A stretch of DNA of 42,395 nt. It comes from Candidatus Anammoxibacter sp. (GTDB taxonomy: Bacteria; Planctomycetota; Brocadiia; Brocadiales; Anammoxibacteraceae). Below the pieces are notes generated by a model. It was not told the origin of the DNA, made no database searches, and saw only the letters and a program-made list of their open reading frames with translations. Positions within the stretch are counted from its first letter, which is position 1. Each line of letters starts with the position of its first letter. Shown in pieces: positions 32,638-39,700 of this stretch. The position numbers and the translations under genes are program-made. The stretch covers positions 1 through 42,395 of the forward strand of contig JAIQZQ010000017.1 in the NCBI GenBank assembly GCA_021777105.1, written 5' to 3'.

Positions 32638-33525
32638 TTGATAATCAGCGCAAGCAGGCGCACGGATATTCCCGCGTTTTATTCCAAATGGTTTATTAAC
32701 CGGATTGCCGCCGGTTTTTGCGAAGTTGTTAATCCGTTTAATAAAAACCAAATATCCAACATATCCCTTTTGCCGGAAGATGTTGATTTTATAGTCTTTT
32801 GGACCCGCAACCCTAAACCAATGTTTCCCTATTTGAAAGAGCTGGATGAACAAGGGTTTCAATACTATTTTCATTTTACAATACTTGATTATCCGCGTTC
32901 GATAGAGGCAAATACGCCCGGGCTTCCCGCGTCAATTGACGCGTTTAAAAGATTATCCGATATTGCCGCCCCTGAAAGAGTTATTTGGCGTTACGACCCC
33001 ATCTTGTTCAGCAAGGAAACCTCCGCCCAATTCCACATGGACACGTTCCAAAAGATAGCCGAAGAGTTTCGCGGTTATACCATTCGCGCCGTAATAAGCA
33101 TTGTTGATATGTACCGCAAAGTCGTAAAACGGCTGGACGAGCTAAAAAAACAGGGCGTTGAGTTTTATGACCATACATGGCTGGAAGGCAACCAATTTGA
33201 AGAGATGATAAAATCATTTATTGAAATTGCGTCCAACAACGGGATAGAGATCACGAGTTGCGCTGAAATACCTGAACTGGAGCAATTCGGAGTGAAAGCC
33301 GGCAAATGCGTTGACCGGGATTATATAAAAAAGCATTTCAACATTGATGTTTCCGCAAAAAAAGACTTTTACCAACGCGAAGCTTGCGGTTGCGCGCAAA
33401 GCAGAGATATAGGGATGTACAACACATGCCAATTCGGCTGCCAATACTGCTACGCCACAAACAGCTTTGACAAATCAAAAATCAATTTCCAAAATCACGA
33501 CCCAAATTCAACTTGTATTGTTTGA
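32638..33525 (+). CDS. DUF1848 family protein (radical SAM-like)
   Basis: The 295-residue protein starts IISASRRTDIPAFYSKWFIN, the hallmark of DUF1848, and continues with NPFNKNQISNISLLPEDVDF, IVFWTRNPKPM and VIWRYDPILFS. The C-terminus has a Cys-rich motif, CGCAQSRDIGMYNTCQFGCQ followed by YCYATN; the CxxxCxxC spacing occurs as CQFGCQYC, as in radical SAM enzymes but at the C-terminal end. The family's reaction is not known to me. The start is TTG with a good AAGGAG site. It stands alone between thiS and a repeat-rich gap. Confidence 0.88.
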   Translation: MIISASRRTDIPAFYSKWFINRIAAGFCEVVNPFNKNQISNISLLPEDVDFIVFWTRNPKPMFPYLKELDEQGFQYYFHFTILDYPRSIEANTPGLPASIDAFKRLSDIAAPERVIWRYDPILFSKETSAQFHMDTFQKIAEEFRGYTIRAVISIVDMYRKVVKRLDELKKQGVEFYDHTWLEGNQFEEMIKSFIEIASNNGIEITSCAEIPELEQFGVKAGKCVDRDYIKKHFNIDVSAKKDFYQREACGCAQSRDIGMYNTCQFGCQYCYATNSFDKSKINFQNHDPNSTCIV

Positions 33526-33551
33526 CACCTGTTTCCGGATGCCGGATGGAC

Positions 33552-33579
33552 GGGTAATTGGTAATGGGTTATCGGTGAA
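33552..33579 (+). repeat. Degenerate NGGTAAT heptamers
   Basis: GGGTAAT, TGGTAAT, GGGTTAT and CGGTGAA follow one another shortly after the DUF1848 stop. They are diverged copies of the CGGTAAT heptamer forming the long array at 42268-42395. Two more units (TGGTAAC, CGGTAAT) lie at 33762-33775. Confidence 0.6.
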
Positions 33580-33653
33580 AAAGCATTGAACGCGGATAAA
33601 TAGGCTGGAGACTGGATGTTGGGTCGCGTAGGAGGACTAAAAATGGGTGGTAT

Positions 33654-33848
33654 GGACAAACTTCGTTTGTCCGTGTTTACATTACGGACGACGCGATTAT
33701 TGCAAACTGCCAATTTTATTACGCCGCTTTTAATGCTCCTCTGGTTCACCAAGCCCCTGCTTGGTAACCGGTAATTCTAGAAGCCCCAGCTTCGTGTGTA
33801 AAAGTAAATCAAATATGCCCCAAACGCGAAGCTGAGGCTTCTAGAATT
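33654..33848. repeat. Cluster of hairpins in the DUF1848-antitoxin gap
   Basis: Three palindromes lie in this gene-free stretch. GGACAAAC-TTC-GTTTGTCC (33654-33672) is perfect. GGTT(C)ACCAAGC-CCCT-GCTTGGT(A)ACC (33743-33769) has one mispaired position. A long pair has 22-bp arms (33773-33794 and 33827-33848), beginning AATTCTAGAAGCC and ending GGCTTCTAGAATT, with one mismatch and a 32-bp loop. The two-hairpin plan resembles 8665-8713, in opposite orientation. The rest of 33526-34126 holds short AT-rich iterations (ATTAGTGTAGATTAGTG) and no gene. Confidence 0.75.
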
Positions 33849-34141
33849 ATTTCGCGTCCAAACTAGTTTGGGGGCGAGGAGATCCTGTGAGTCCTGCCTT
33901 TTGCTTTTGCTCTTTTATTAGTGTAGATTAGTGAAGATTAGTGGTTAATTCGCTTTTGCTTTTCTCCTTTTCCGGTTTATCCGGGTTAGGAGGTTTAACG
34001 TCTTATAAGTAAAGTTTTGACAAATTTAATCTTCTGTAAACAGACAGCGTAGCTCTAAATTGAAAAATTGAACATTTACTGCGCATTTGCTACAATTAAT
34101 GCATTATTTATATTAACCATAACTTTATGTATGAGGCAACA

Positions 34142-34423
34142 ATGTCCCGTTTAAGTATTGAGCTAAATCCAGAGCAACATAAAAAGATAAAGACTCTGGC
34201 AACTCTGAGTGGAGCCAGCATAAAAAAATTTGTGTTAGACAAAATTTTTAAAAACGATGAAGAAGTGGAATTAAGCAATCGTCCCCGTGTTCAAACAAAA
34301 GTTTCTTACAACAAAAAGGAATTGAAAGCCCTTTATGCTGAAAGCGCGGCTGAAGACCTCCAATTAACCGAGGAAGGAATGGCGGACTATAAAACCGGAT
34401 TACTTGACGAGGACACAAAATGA
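34142..34423 (+). CDS. Antitoxin-like protein of a MazF-type pair
   Basis: From ATG 34142 the protein has 93 residues. The frame opens 15 bp earlier (34127), but GAGG sits at the right distance for the later ATG. It starts MSRLSIELNPEQHKKIKTLA, then TLSGASIKKFVLDKIF, which reads as a short strand plus helices like a ribbon-helix-helix antitoxin. The charged C-terminal tail (ELKALYAESAAEDLQLTEEG) would wrap the toxin. Its stop overlaps the next start (ATGA), the normal arrangement of antitoxin and toxin. RHH antitoxins usually repress their own operon. Confidence 0.75.
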   Translation: MSRLSIELNPEQHKKIKTLATLSGASIKKFVLDKIFKNDEEVELSNRPRVQTKVSYNKKELKALYAESAAEDLQLTEEGMADYKTGLLDEDTK

Positions 34424-34764
34424 TTATCAAACGCGGAGAGATTTGGTTGGCAAATCTAAATCCTACACGCGGTTCGGAACAAGCAGGCAAACGTCCGGTG
34501 CTTATTTTTCAAAACAATTTAATCAATCAATTTACAACGACACTTCTAACTATCCCATTAACAACTAATTTAAGAAGGGAAAAATAGCCTTCATGTGTCA
34601 AAATACCCAAAGGAGAAGGCAAGATAAAAAACGATTCAGTAGCGCTATGTCACCAACTAAGAGTTTTAGATAAAACGCGTTTGTCGCAAAAGCTGGGTAT
34701 AGTTTCGCCGCGGACTCTTACAAAAGTTCAAAATTGCGTCTTGTTCACAATGGGCGTAATTTAA
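34420..34764 (+). pseudogene. mazF-family toxin gene interrupted by an amber codon
   Basis: The frame starts MIIKRGEIWLANLNPTRGSE, then QAGKRPVLIFQNN, a clear MazF/PemK endoribonuclease start with the GSEQAGKRP loop. It stops at TAG (34585-34587) after 55 codons. Reading through, the same frame continues PSCVKIPKGEGKIKNDSVAL, then CHQLRVLDKTRLSQKLG and reaches TAA at 34762-34764, giving 114 codons, the normal MazF length. A single base change (for example TTG or TGG to TAG) therefore explains the break. The truncated product lacks the second half of the fold and is probably non-toxic. A sequencing error is the alternative. Confidence 0.88.
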
Positions 34765-34806
34765 TTGAACCAAATCACGCCGGCAACCGGTATTAAAAAA
34801 CGTCTA

Positions 34807-34845
34807 ATTCCACCCTCCATTGAGGGGATGGATTATGGGAGGACG
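34807..34845 (+). repeat. CCCTCCATTGA-GGG palindromic repeat, left copy
   Basis: ATTCCACCCTCCATTGAGGG, then GATGGATTATGGGAGG, is a degenerate copy of the sequence at 38230-38269 in the same orientation. Together with the inverted pair just inside (35001 and 38059) it frames the dynamin/TPR genes. Confidence 0.6.
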
Positions 34846-35000
34846 CAAAGACATGTTCTTTCTGATTAAATAAACAATAGCAACTCGGCAAACCATTATA
34901 TTGCCAAATTACCTGAACATGGTTCCAATTCTGTATATTTTTGTCTTTTGATATTAATGCCCGATTATTTCTTCCGCGTTCCTAATTATAGTCAAACAAA

Positions 35001-35140
35001 TTAGGTTTTCGAAAGATTATGTTCGTGTATGTTTTCTTCAAATGCAATGAAATAAAACCCTAAAGGGTAAATCCCAATAAACACAGCTTGTTGGAGTTAA
35101 GGCTTTAGCCTTTTATTCATTATCAAATTTCGAAAATCTT
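35001..35140 (+). repeat. 140-bp palindrome-bearing repeat, left copy
   Basis: The element has TTCGAAA near both ends (AGGTTTTCGAAAG on the left, AATTTCGAAAATCTT-like on the right) and two internal hairpins: ACCCT-AA-AGGGT, and AAGGCT-TT-AGCCTT. It matches the reverse complement of 38059-38195 over its whole length, with an identical core of nearly 30 bp (starting GCAATGAAATAAAACCC). No transposase is present. The flanks (34765-34806, 34846-35000 and 35141-35457) show no gene. Confidence 0.8.
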
Positions 35141-35457
35141 ATGCTTTTTAGTATAGACCGGCGCGAATTATGAGGCGCTTTGGCTCTGAAAAATCACATA
35201 AAATGCATTGACAAATTTCGCGCAAACCATTATCATCATGACTTATTAGTTTCTGTTGCGGAAGCCCTATGAGACGGCTTTGGATTCAATGGCGGCTAAA
35301 GCCGCTTCCCGCCCTTGATTTCTCTTCTAAAAGTTTGCATTTCAGCGACAGCTACTTATTAATTAAAATGTTTCCGTCCTTGCGACGGGCTATGAATTTC
35401 ATTATAAGCTCTGTTTAGAGTTTGATAAATACTATATATAAAGATAAAAGATAGATA

Positions 35458-37206
35458 ATGGTTTTAAGTTTTGCTAATAAATTAAAAGATCGCGAGATCT
35501 ACAAGCAGGTTGTAGACCTTTTACAAGATTCAAAGAAGTATTTTATTAAGACCGGCGACAAGGTTGTTGAAAAAAAAGTAACTGATTTGATAGTTCAGAT
35601 GGAGGCTCCTTTTTACCTGCTGGTCGCCGGGGAGTATAACGCAGGCAAATCAAGTTTCATAAACGCTTTATGCGGCGAGAAAATCCTTCAGGAAGGGCCG
35701 ACGCCAACCACAAATAAGATTACTTTGCTGACCGTGGGCGAGACCAGAACCACAGAGGAGATTGACGACCACTTAAGCAGGATCACTTATCCGCTTGATA
35801 ACCTTAATGACGTCACATTAATCGACACCCCGGGCACAAACTCTATCATTTTAGAGCATAAGGATATTACCGAGAGTTTTATACACCGAGCCGAGCTTGT
35901 GCTTTTTGTTATGTCCGCCGACCACCCTTTGACTGAAAGCGAACGCGACTTTTTGCAGTTTTTAAGGGACAAATGGGGCAGAAAGGTTCTTTATATACTT
36001 AACAAGATTGACCTGAAAACGCCGGATGAAATCGAGCAGATTACGACCTTTGTTGAGAAAAATTGCTACCGCTTAATGGGATTTGAGCCGAAAATATTGA
36101 ATGTCTCAGCTCTAAACGCCACAAAGGCAAGGGAGACCAAGGATAAAGCTCTGTTAAGGGCAAGCAACATTGAGGAGGTTGAGGACTTTATCTTTGACAA
36201 GCTTGACCTTGAAACAAAGATGGACTTCAAACTGTTAAACCCTCTTAAATATCTGGATAATGTTTACAAGGATCTAAGGCTCAAACTTGAAAGCAAGATG
36301 TCATGCTGCAATACCGACATCAGGAATATTGAGCGGTTTGAGAACCGGTTGATGTCTAAAAAGCAGGATATGATTGATTATTCATCTAAATACAAGACAG
36401 AGATTCAGGTGGTGTTTACGCGGCTTAAAGAGAAGGTCGAGAATTTTGTCAATTATAACCTAACGGCAAGGTCGGTCATTATGATGAAGATCGCCAGGGA
36501 GAAGATTGACGATAAATTTAAACGCGAGGTTTACGGCATCTCTTCGCCGGGGGCTGATCTGGACAGGATTTTAGAGGATATTACCGAGTATATTGCCAGA
36601 AACAACAGGACCCTGTGGCACATGGCCCGGGAATACAATGAATCCGGGGCTGAAAACAGAGGCCATATCTTTTTAAACAGTGACGCGGCAAAAGAGCAGA
36701 ACTTTAATGACCGGAAAAGCGAGCTTCAAATGGCGCTTAAAGAGAGGTCAAGGGAGTACCGCGAAATCGACATGGAGCGCGAGGGTGAAAAGATTAAAAC
36801 CGCGGTGCAAGGCGGGCTTTTAAATTTCATCGTTGTCGAAGGATTGGCCATAGGTTTGGGGGTCGGGCTCACTACCATGCTTTCGTTTGTTGTGCCTCCG
36901 TTAACAATAATTGTGTTGGCGGCTATTACCGCTTGCGTGGGTTTTGTAATCTTCCCGTATAAACGCAAGGCATACCGCAGCGAATTTTTTAAGCGGATAG
37001 ACACGTTAAACGAACGGTTTACCAGCTTTATAATGTTTGAGATGGAAAAGGTTATAGACCTTGTTATTGAAGATATACAGAATAACATGTCCGCATACCG
37101 CGATTTGCGATGGTCTGAAAGGGAGGAGAGCAATAAGCGGGTGTCGGACATCGACGAAATGGTTGAACGGGTAAAAGTTATTATGCGAAAAAACGGCATG
37201 GAATAG
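35458..37206 (+). CDS. Bacterial dynamin-like GTPase
   Basis: The protein has 582 residues. The GTPase domain has G1 GEYNAGKSS (58-66), G2 Thr in PTPTTNKIT (81-89), G3 DTPGTNS (123-129) and G4 NKID (182-185), the dynamin-superfamily pattern. A long helical, coiled-coil stalk follows (about 265-450). Residues about 452-505 form a paired hydrophobic hairpin with Gly/Val-rich helices (FIVVEGLAIGLGVGLTTML; LTIIVLAAITACVGFVIF) able to enter a membrane, then basic YKRKAYR and another helix. Bacterial dynamins remodel or protect membranes; some act in stress or phage defence. It is unpaired, whereas many bacterial dynamins come as adjacent pairs. The next gene starts 19 bp downstream. Inverted repeats flank the pair. 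Confidence 0.92.
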   Translation: MVLSFANKLKDREIYKQVVDLLQDSKKYFIKTGDKVVEKKVTDLIVQMEAPFYLLVAGEYNAGKSSFINALCGEKILQEGPTPTTNKITLLTVGETRTTEEIDDHLSRITYPLDNLNDVTLIDTPGTNSIILEHKDITESFIHRAELVLFVMSADHPLTESERDFLQFLRDKWGRKVLYILNKIDLKTPDEIEQITTFVEKNCYRLMGFEPKILNVSALNATKARETKDKALLRASNIEEVEDFIFDKLDLETKMDFKLLNPLKYLDNVYKDLRLKLESKMSCCNTDIRNIERFENRLMSKKQDMIDYSSKYKTEIQVVFTRLKEKVENFVNYNLTARSVIMMKIAREKIDDKFKREVYGISSPGADLDRILEDITEYIARNNRTLWHMAREYNESGAENRGHIFLNSDAAKEQNFNDRKSELQMALKERSREYREIDMEREGEKIKTAVQGGLLNFIVVEGLAIGLGVGLTTMLSFVVPPLTIIVLAAITACVGFVIFPYKRKAYRSEFFKRIDTLNERFTSFIMFEMEKVIDLVIEDIQNNMSAYRDLRWSEREESNKRVSDIDEMVERVKVIMRKNGME

Positions 37207-37225
37207 GCCAGGAAGGTTTTTTAAT

Positions 37226-38026
37226 ATGAAAAAACTGCGAAATTTAATCATTTTAGGGATAGTTGTTTTATTTACCTCCACAGCCGCATGGGCCGGCAAC
37301 TGTTTTTACTGCCTGCAACATCTGGAAGGCGACGCAGGATTTTGCGACGCTTGCAGATTAAAACAGTCCGCAAGGTTGGGTAGTTCGCGGTCAAACGAAG
37401 CCGAGCTTTTGGACAGAGTTGAGATGTCCCGCAAAAATTACAAGGCCGCATTGTCTGACGTGTCGCAATTTTATCTGGATGTGGGCGACAGGCTAAGATT
37501 AAAAAACGCTAATACCGAGCTGGAAGCTCTGGGCAATGTTCCGCAACTTCTGCATACGGAGGATGCTGACTCTTCTGATACCCAAGGGTATGCAAGCGGC
37601 GCATCAGGCATGAAAAACATTGAAGAGGCTAATATCCTGTTCTTTGACGCAAATTCATATAGCAATGTTTTGCCTGGCTTTAACAAAAAGGAGAGCCTTA
37701 ACCTTGCGGCAAAAAGATATGAGATGTTAATTGAAAAGCATCCTGAAAGCGACAAAGCTTCGGATGCCGCTTTTTTTCTGGCCGAGATCTATTGCGAGCC
37801 GTTTTTTGAAGCGTTTGAAAAAGCGGCCGACTTATATGTAAGGTGTTATGAAACTAATCCATCAACCAATAAACCTGCTCTATATAAGGCGGGGATGACG
37901 TATGATTTTAAAATTAATGATTTAAGGAACGCTATAAAATACTATAAACTGGCAATTGAAAAAAGCCCTGAAAAGAAACACAAGAAAAGAGCAAGGCGAA
38001 GACTGGATGAGTGGGACATTGAATAG
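37226..38026 (+). CDS. Exported TPR protein with a Cys-pair N-terminus
   Basis: The 266-residue protein has a Sec signal (MKKLRNLIILGIVVLFTSTA, cleavage after AWA, about residue 23). Two CxxC pairs follow directly (NCFYCLQHLEGDAGFCDACR), which look like a small zinc ribbon or a redox pair. The middle is charged and helical. The C-terminal 110 residues contain TPR-like repeats (AAKRYEMLIEKHPESDKASD, then AAFFLAEIY; NAIKYYKLAIEKSPEKKHKK). The protein is probably periplasmic and binds a partner through the TPRs. AGGAAGG precedes the ATG and the gap to the dynamin gene is 19 bp, so the two are very likely an operon. Confidence 0.8.
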   Translation: MKKLRNLIILGIVVLFTSTAAWAGNCFYCLQHLEGDAGFCDACRLKQSARLGSSRSNEAELLDRVEMSRKNYKAALSDVSQFYLDVGDRLRLKNANTELEALGNVPQLLHTEDADSSDTQGYASGASGMKNIEEANILFFDANSYSNVLPGFNKKESLNLAAKRYEMLIEKHPESDKASDAAFFLAEIYCEPFFEAFEKAADLYVRCYETNPSTNKPALYKAGMTYDFKINDLRNAIKYYKLAIEKSPEKKHKKRARRRLDEWDIE

Positions 38027-38058
38027 TTTGTTAAGGGCTGTTTTACACTCAAAATCAT

Positions 38059-38195
38059 TAGGCTTTCGAAATTAGCCAATGAATAAAAGGCTAAATCCTT
38101 AACTCCGGCAGCATGGTATTGTTGGAATTTACCCTTTAGGGTTTTATTTCATTGCGATTGAATAAACCATACGTAAATATTATTTTCGAAAACCT
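38059..38195 (-). repeat. 140-bp palindrome-bearing repeat, right copy (inverted)
   Basis: This is the reverse-complement partner of 35001-35140, with the same TTCGAAA ends and the same two internal hairpins (AGGCT and ACCCT type). By eye identity is roughly 75-80%, concentrated in the core and in the AGTTAAGG to TTTATTCATT stretch. It begins about 30 bp after the TPR gene. Confidence 0.8.
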
Positions 38196-38229
38196 GATTT
38201 GTTGTACTTTATAATAAATATTTACCGAT

Positions 38230-38269
38230 TATTCCCCCTCCATTGATGGGAGGGGTTAGGGGAGGGTGA
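38230..38269 (+). repeat. CCCCTCC-ATTGAT-GGAGGGG palindromic repeat, right copy
   Basis: ATTCCCCCTCCATTGATGGG, then AGGGGTTAGGGGAGGGTGA. The first half is a hairpin (CCCCTCC with GGAGGGG), and the copy at 34807 is a worn version. Sequences of this style recur in intergenic DNA of various bacteria. It lies upstream of ispF. Confidence 0.65.
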
Positions 38270-38302
38270 TAAGAATCACTCAATTTAGGCACAAGATATA
38301 CT

Positions 38303-38776
38303 ATGCGGGTAGGAATTGGTTATGATATTCACAGGATAGTTGAAGACAGAAAACTTATTATGGGCGGTGTTCTGTTTGACACGCCATACGGTTTAAAAGG
38401 ACATTCAGACGCGGATGTTGTTTTGCACGCGGTTTGCGACGCTTTATTGGGAGCTTCGGCTTCCGGCGACATAGGAGAGTTCTTCCCAGACACTGACGCA
38501 AAATGGAAAAACGTCTCCAGCGAATTTATTACAAATGAGATAACCGCCCTGGTTTTTAAAAAAGGTTATTGCGTTAACAATATAGATATTAATATAATTG
38601 CGCAAAAGCCAAAATTAAAAGAGCGTAAAATAGATATAAAGAAAAAGATCGCTGAATTGTTAAATATCAACGAAGACAGGGTTAACATTAAAGCAAAGAC
38701 CAACGAGGGGCTTGACGCCGTGGGCAGAGGCGAAGCGATTGTCGCGCAGGTGATTGTTGGTTTAATTGAAAAGTAG
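38303..38776 (+). CDS. ispF: 2-C-methyl-D-erythritol 2,4-cyclodiphosphate synthase
   Basis: The 157-residue enzyme of the MEP isoprenoid pathway makes the cyclic diphosphate with release of CMP. Family motifs are complete: VGIGYDIHRI (metal ligands D8 and H10), LKGHSDADVVLHAVCDALLG (third metal ligand His), GDIGEFFPDTDAKWK, and the C-terminal INIKAKTNEGLDAVGRGEAI. The usual partner ispD is not adjacent. A membrane protein gene starts 8 bp downstream, suggesting co-transcription. Confidence 0.97.
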   Translation: MRVGIGYDIHRIVEDRKLIMGGVLFDTPYGLKGHSDADVVLHAVCDALLGASASGDIGEFFPDTDAKWKNVSSEFITNEITALVFKKGYCVNNIDINIIAQKPKLKERKIDIKKKIAELLNINEDRVNIKAKTNEGLDAVGRGEAIVAQVIVGLIEK

Positions 38777-38784
38777 AAAAACAT

Positions 38785-39471
38785 ATGAAATTCTGGAAAA
38801 GAAAGAAAAAGAAAACAGAAGAGACTGAAGAGCTTGAGGAAACAAAAGCCGAGGACGACGAAGAAGGCGATGAAGCTGAAGACGACGAATCTTTAGAAAC
38901 CGAGGCGGAAACAGACGATAGCGCTGAAGAAGCTGAATCATCCACAATCGAAGCAAAAACTGAAGACGAAGAAAATGAGACTGACGGCGATGACGCTGAA
39001 AGCGAAGCCGGATCAGAGGATGATGAGACAAGCGTGGAAACAAGTGACGCAGAAGACGATGACGAAGCAGATGAAGAAACCGATGATGATGAAGATCAGG
39101 AAGAGTACGAATATGAGGATGAAGACGAAGCAGATTCAGGAGTGTTCTTATTCAACGGCAAGATCGAGGGCGGGTTTAAGAAATTTCTGTTTGCCGCCAT
39201 GGCCGTAACGTTAATACCCCCCACATTCCTGTTTGGAATCGGGCTGTTAGTTTGCGTTTTTATGATGCTATACCCCTTGCTGGCTTTTGTGGCCTTTGCC
39301 ATATTTCCAACGGTAATATGCTCATTTTTAATACTTATGATCCTTGTGCCGGCCCTTTTTCCGTTTCTCATAATATTCCTGCTGGTCACCGGCAAGGGGA
39401 AGTTGTCCGTGTTGTCCGAAAGTAAGATACTTATACTTAGATTGTTTCATTTGAAACTTCCTCCGCTATAA
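38785..39471 (+). CDS. Hypothetical membrane protein with a very acidic N-terminal tail
   Basis: The protein has 228 residues. After a basic start (MKFWKRKKKK), residues about 11-118 are almost wholly Glu, Asp, Ser, Thr and Ala with no predicted fold. The C-terminal 100 residues form about three to four hydrophobic helices (FLFAAMAVTLIPPTFLFGIG; LLVCVFMMLYPLLAFVAFAI; CSFLILMILVPALFPFLIIF), ending in a short basic tail. I recognise no family. The acidic tail could bind metal ions or basic proteins, or be a spacer. It follows ispF by 8 bp. The long overlapping frames on other strands result from the repetitive codons (GAA, GAC, GAT). Confidence 0.7.
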   Translation: MKFWKRKKKKTEETEELEETKAEDDEEGDEAEDDESLETEAETDDSAEEAESSTIEAKTEDEENETDGDDAESEAGSEDDETSVETSDAEDDDEADEETDDDEDQEEYEYEDEDEADSGVFLFNGKIEGGFKKFLFAAMAVTLIPPTFLFGIGLLVCVFMMLYPLLAFVAFAIFPTVICSFLILMILVPALFPFLIIFLLVTGKGKLSVLSESKILILRLFHLKLPPL

Positions 39472-39700
39472 TATGTGATTAATTTACAAAATCACACCCT
39501 AGGGATACGCCGGCGCAACTATTATTACAACCATTTCAAAGACACAGACCAGATTGCCCGGTTAGCTCGCAACATTGATATTATGCCCCGCCTTATTATT
39601 ACGCCAACGCGCCCCGGCGACGTTTGGCATGCATGAAACCACGCTAATAAACCGGCAATTCTAGGCTATATCGTATCTTTTTCACCCAGGAGCCGTTGAC
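39472..39700. other. Short gap, no feature seen
   Basis: About 230 bp with no open frame and no convincing terminator. AGGAGC lies before the start of the following large gene (ATG 39701). Confidence 0.5.

Noticed and set aside
38688..39208. Several frames rich in Ser, Arg or Met over the acidic-tail gene
   Set aside because: They are products of the repetitive GAA/GAC/GAT codons of the real gene read in other frames or strands.
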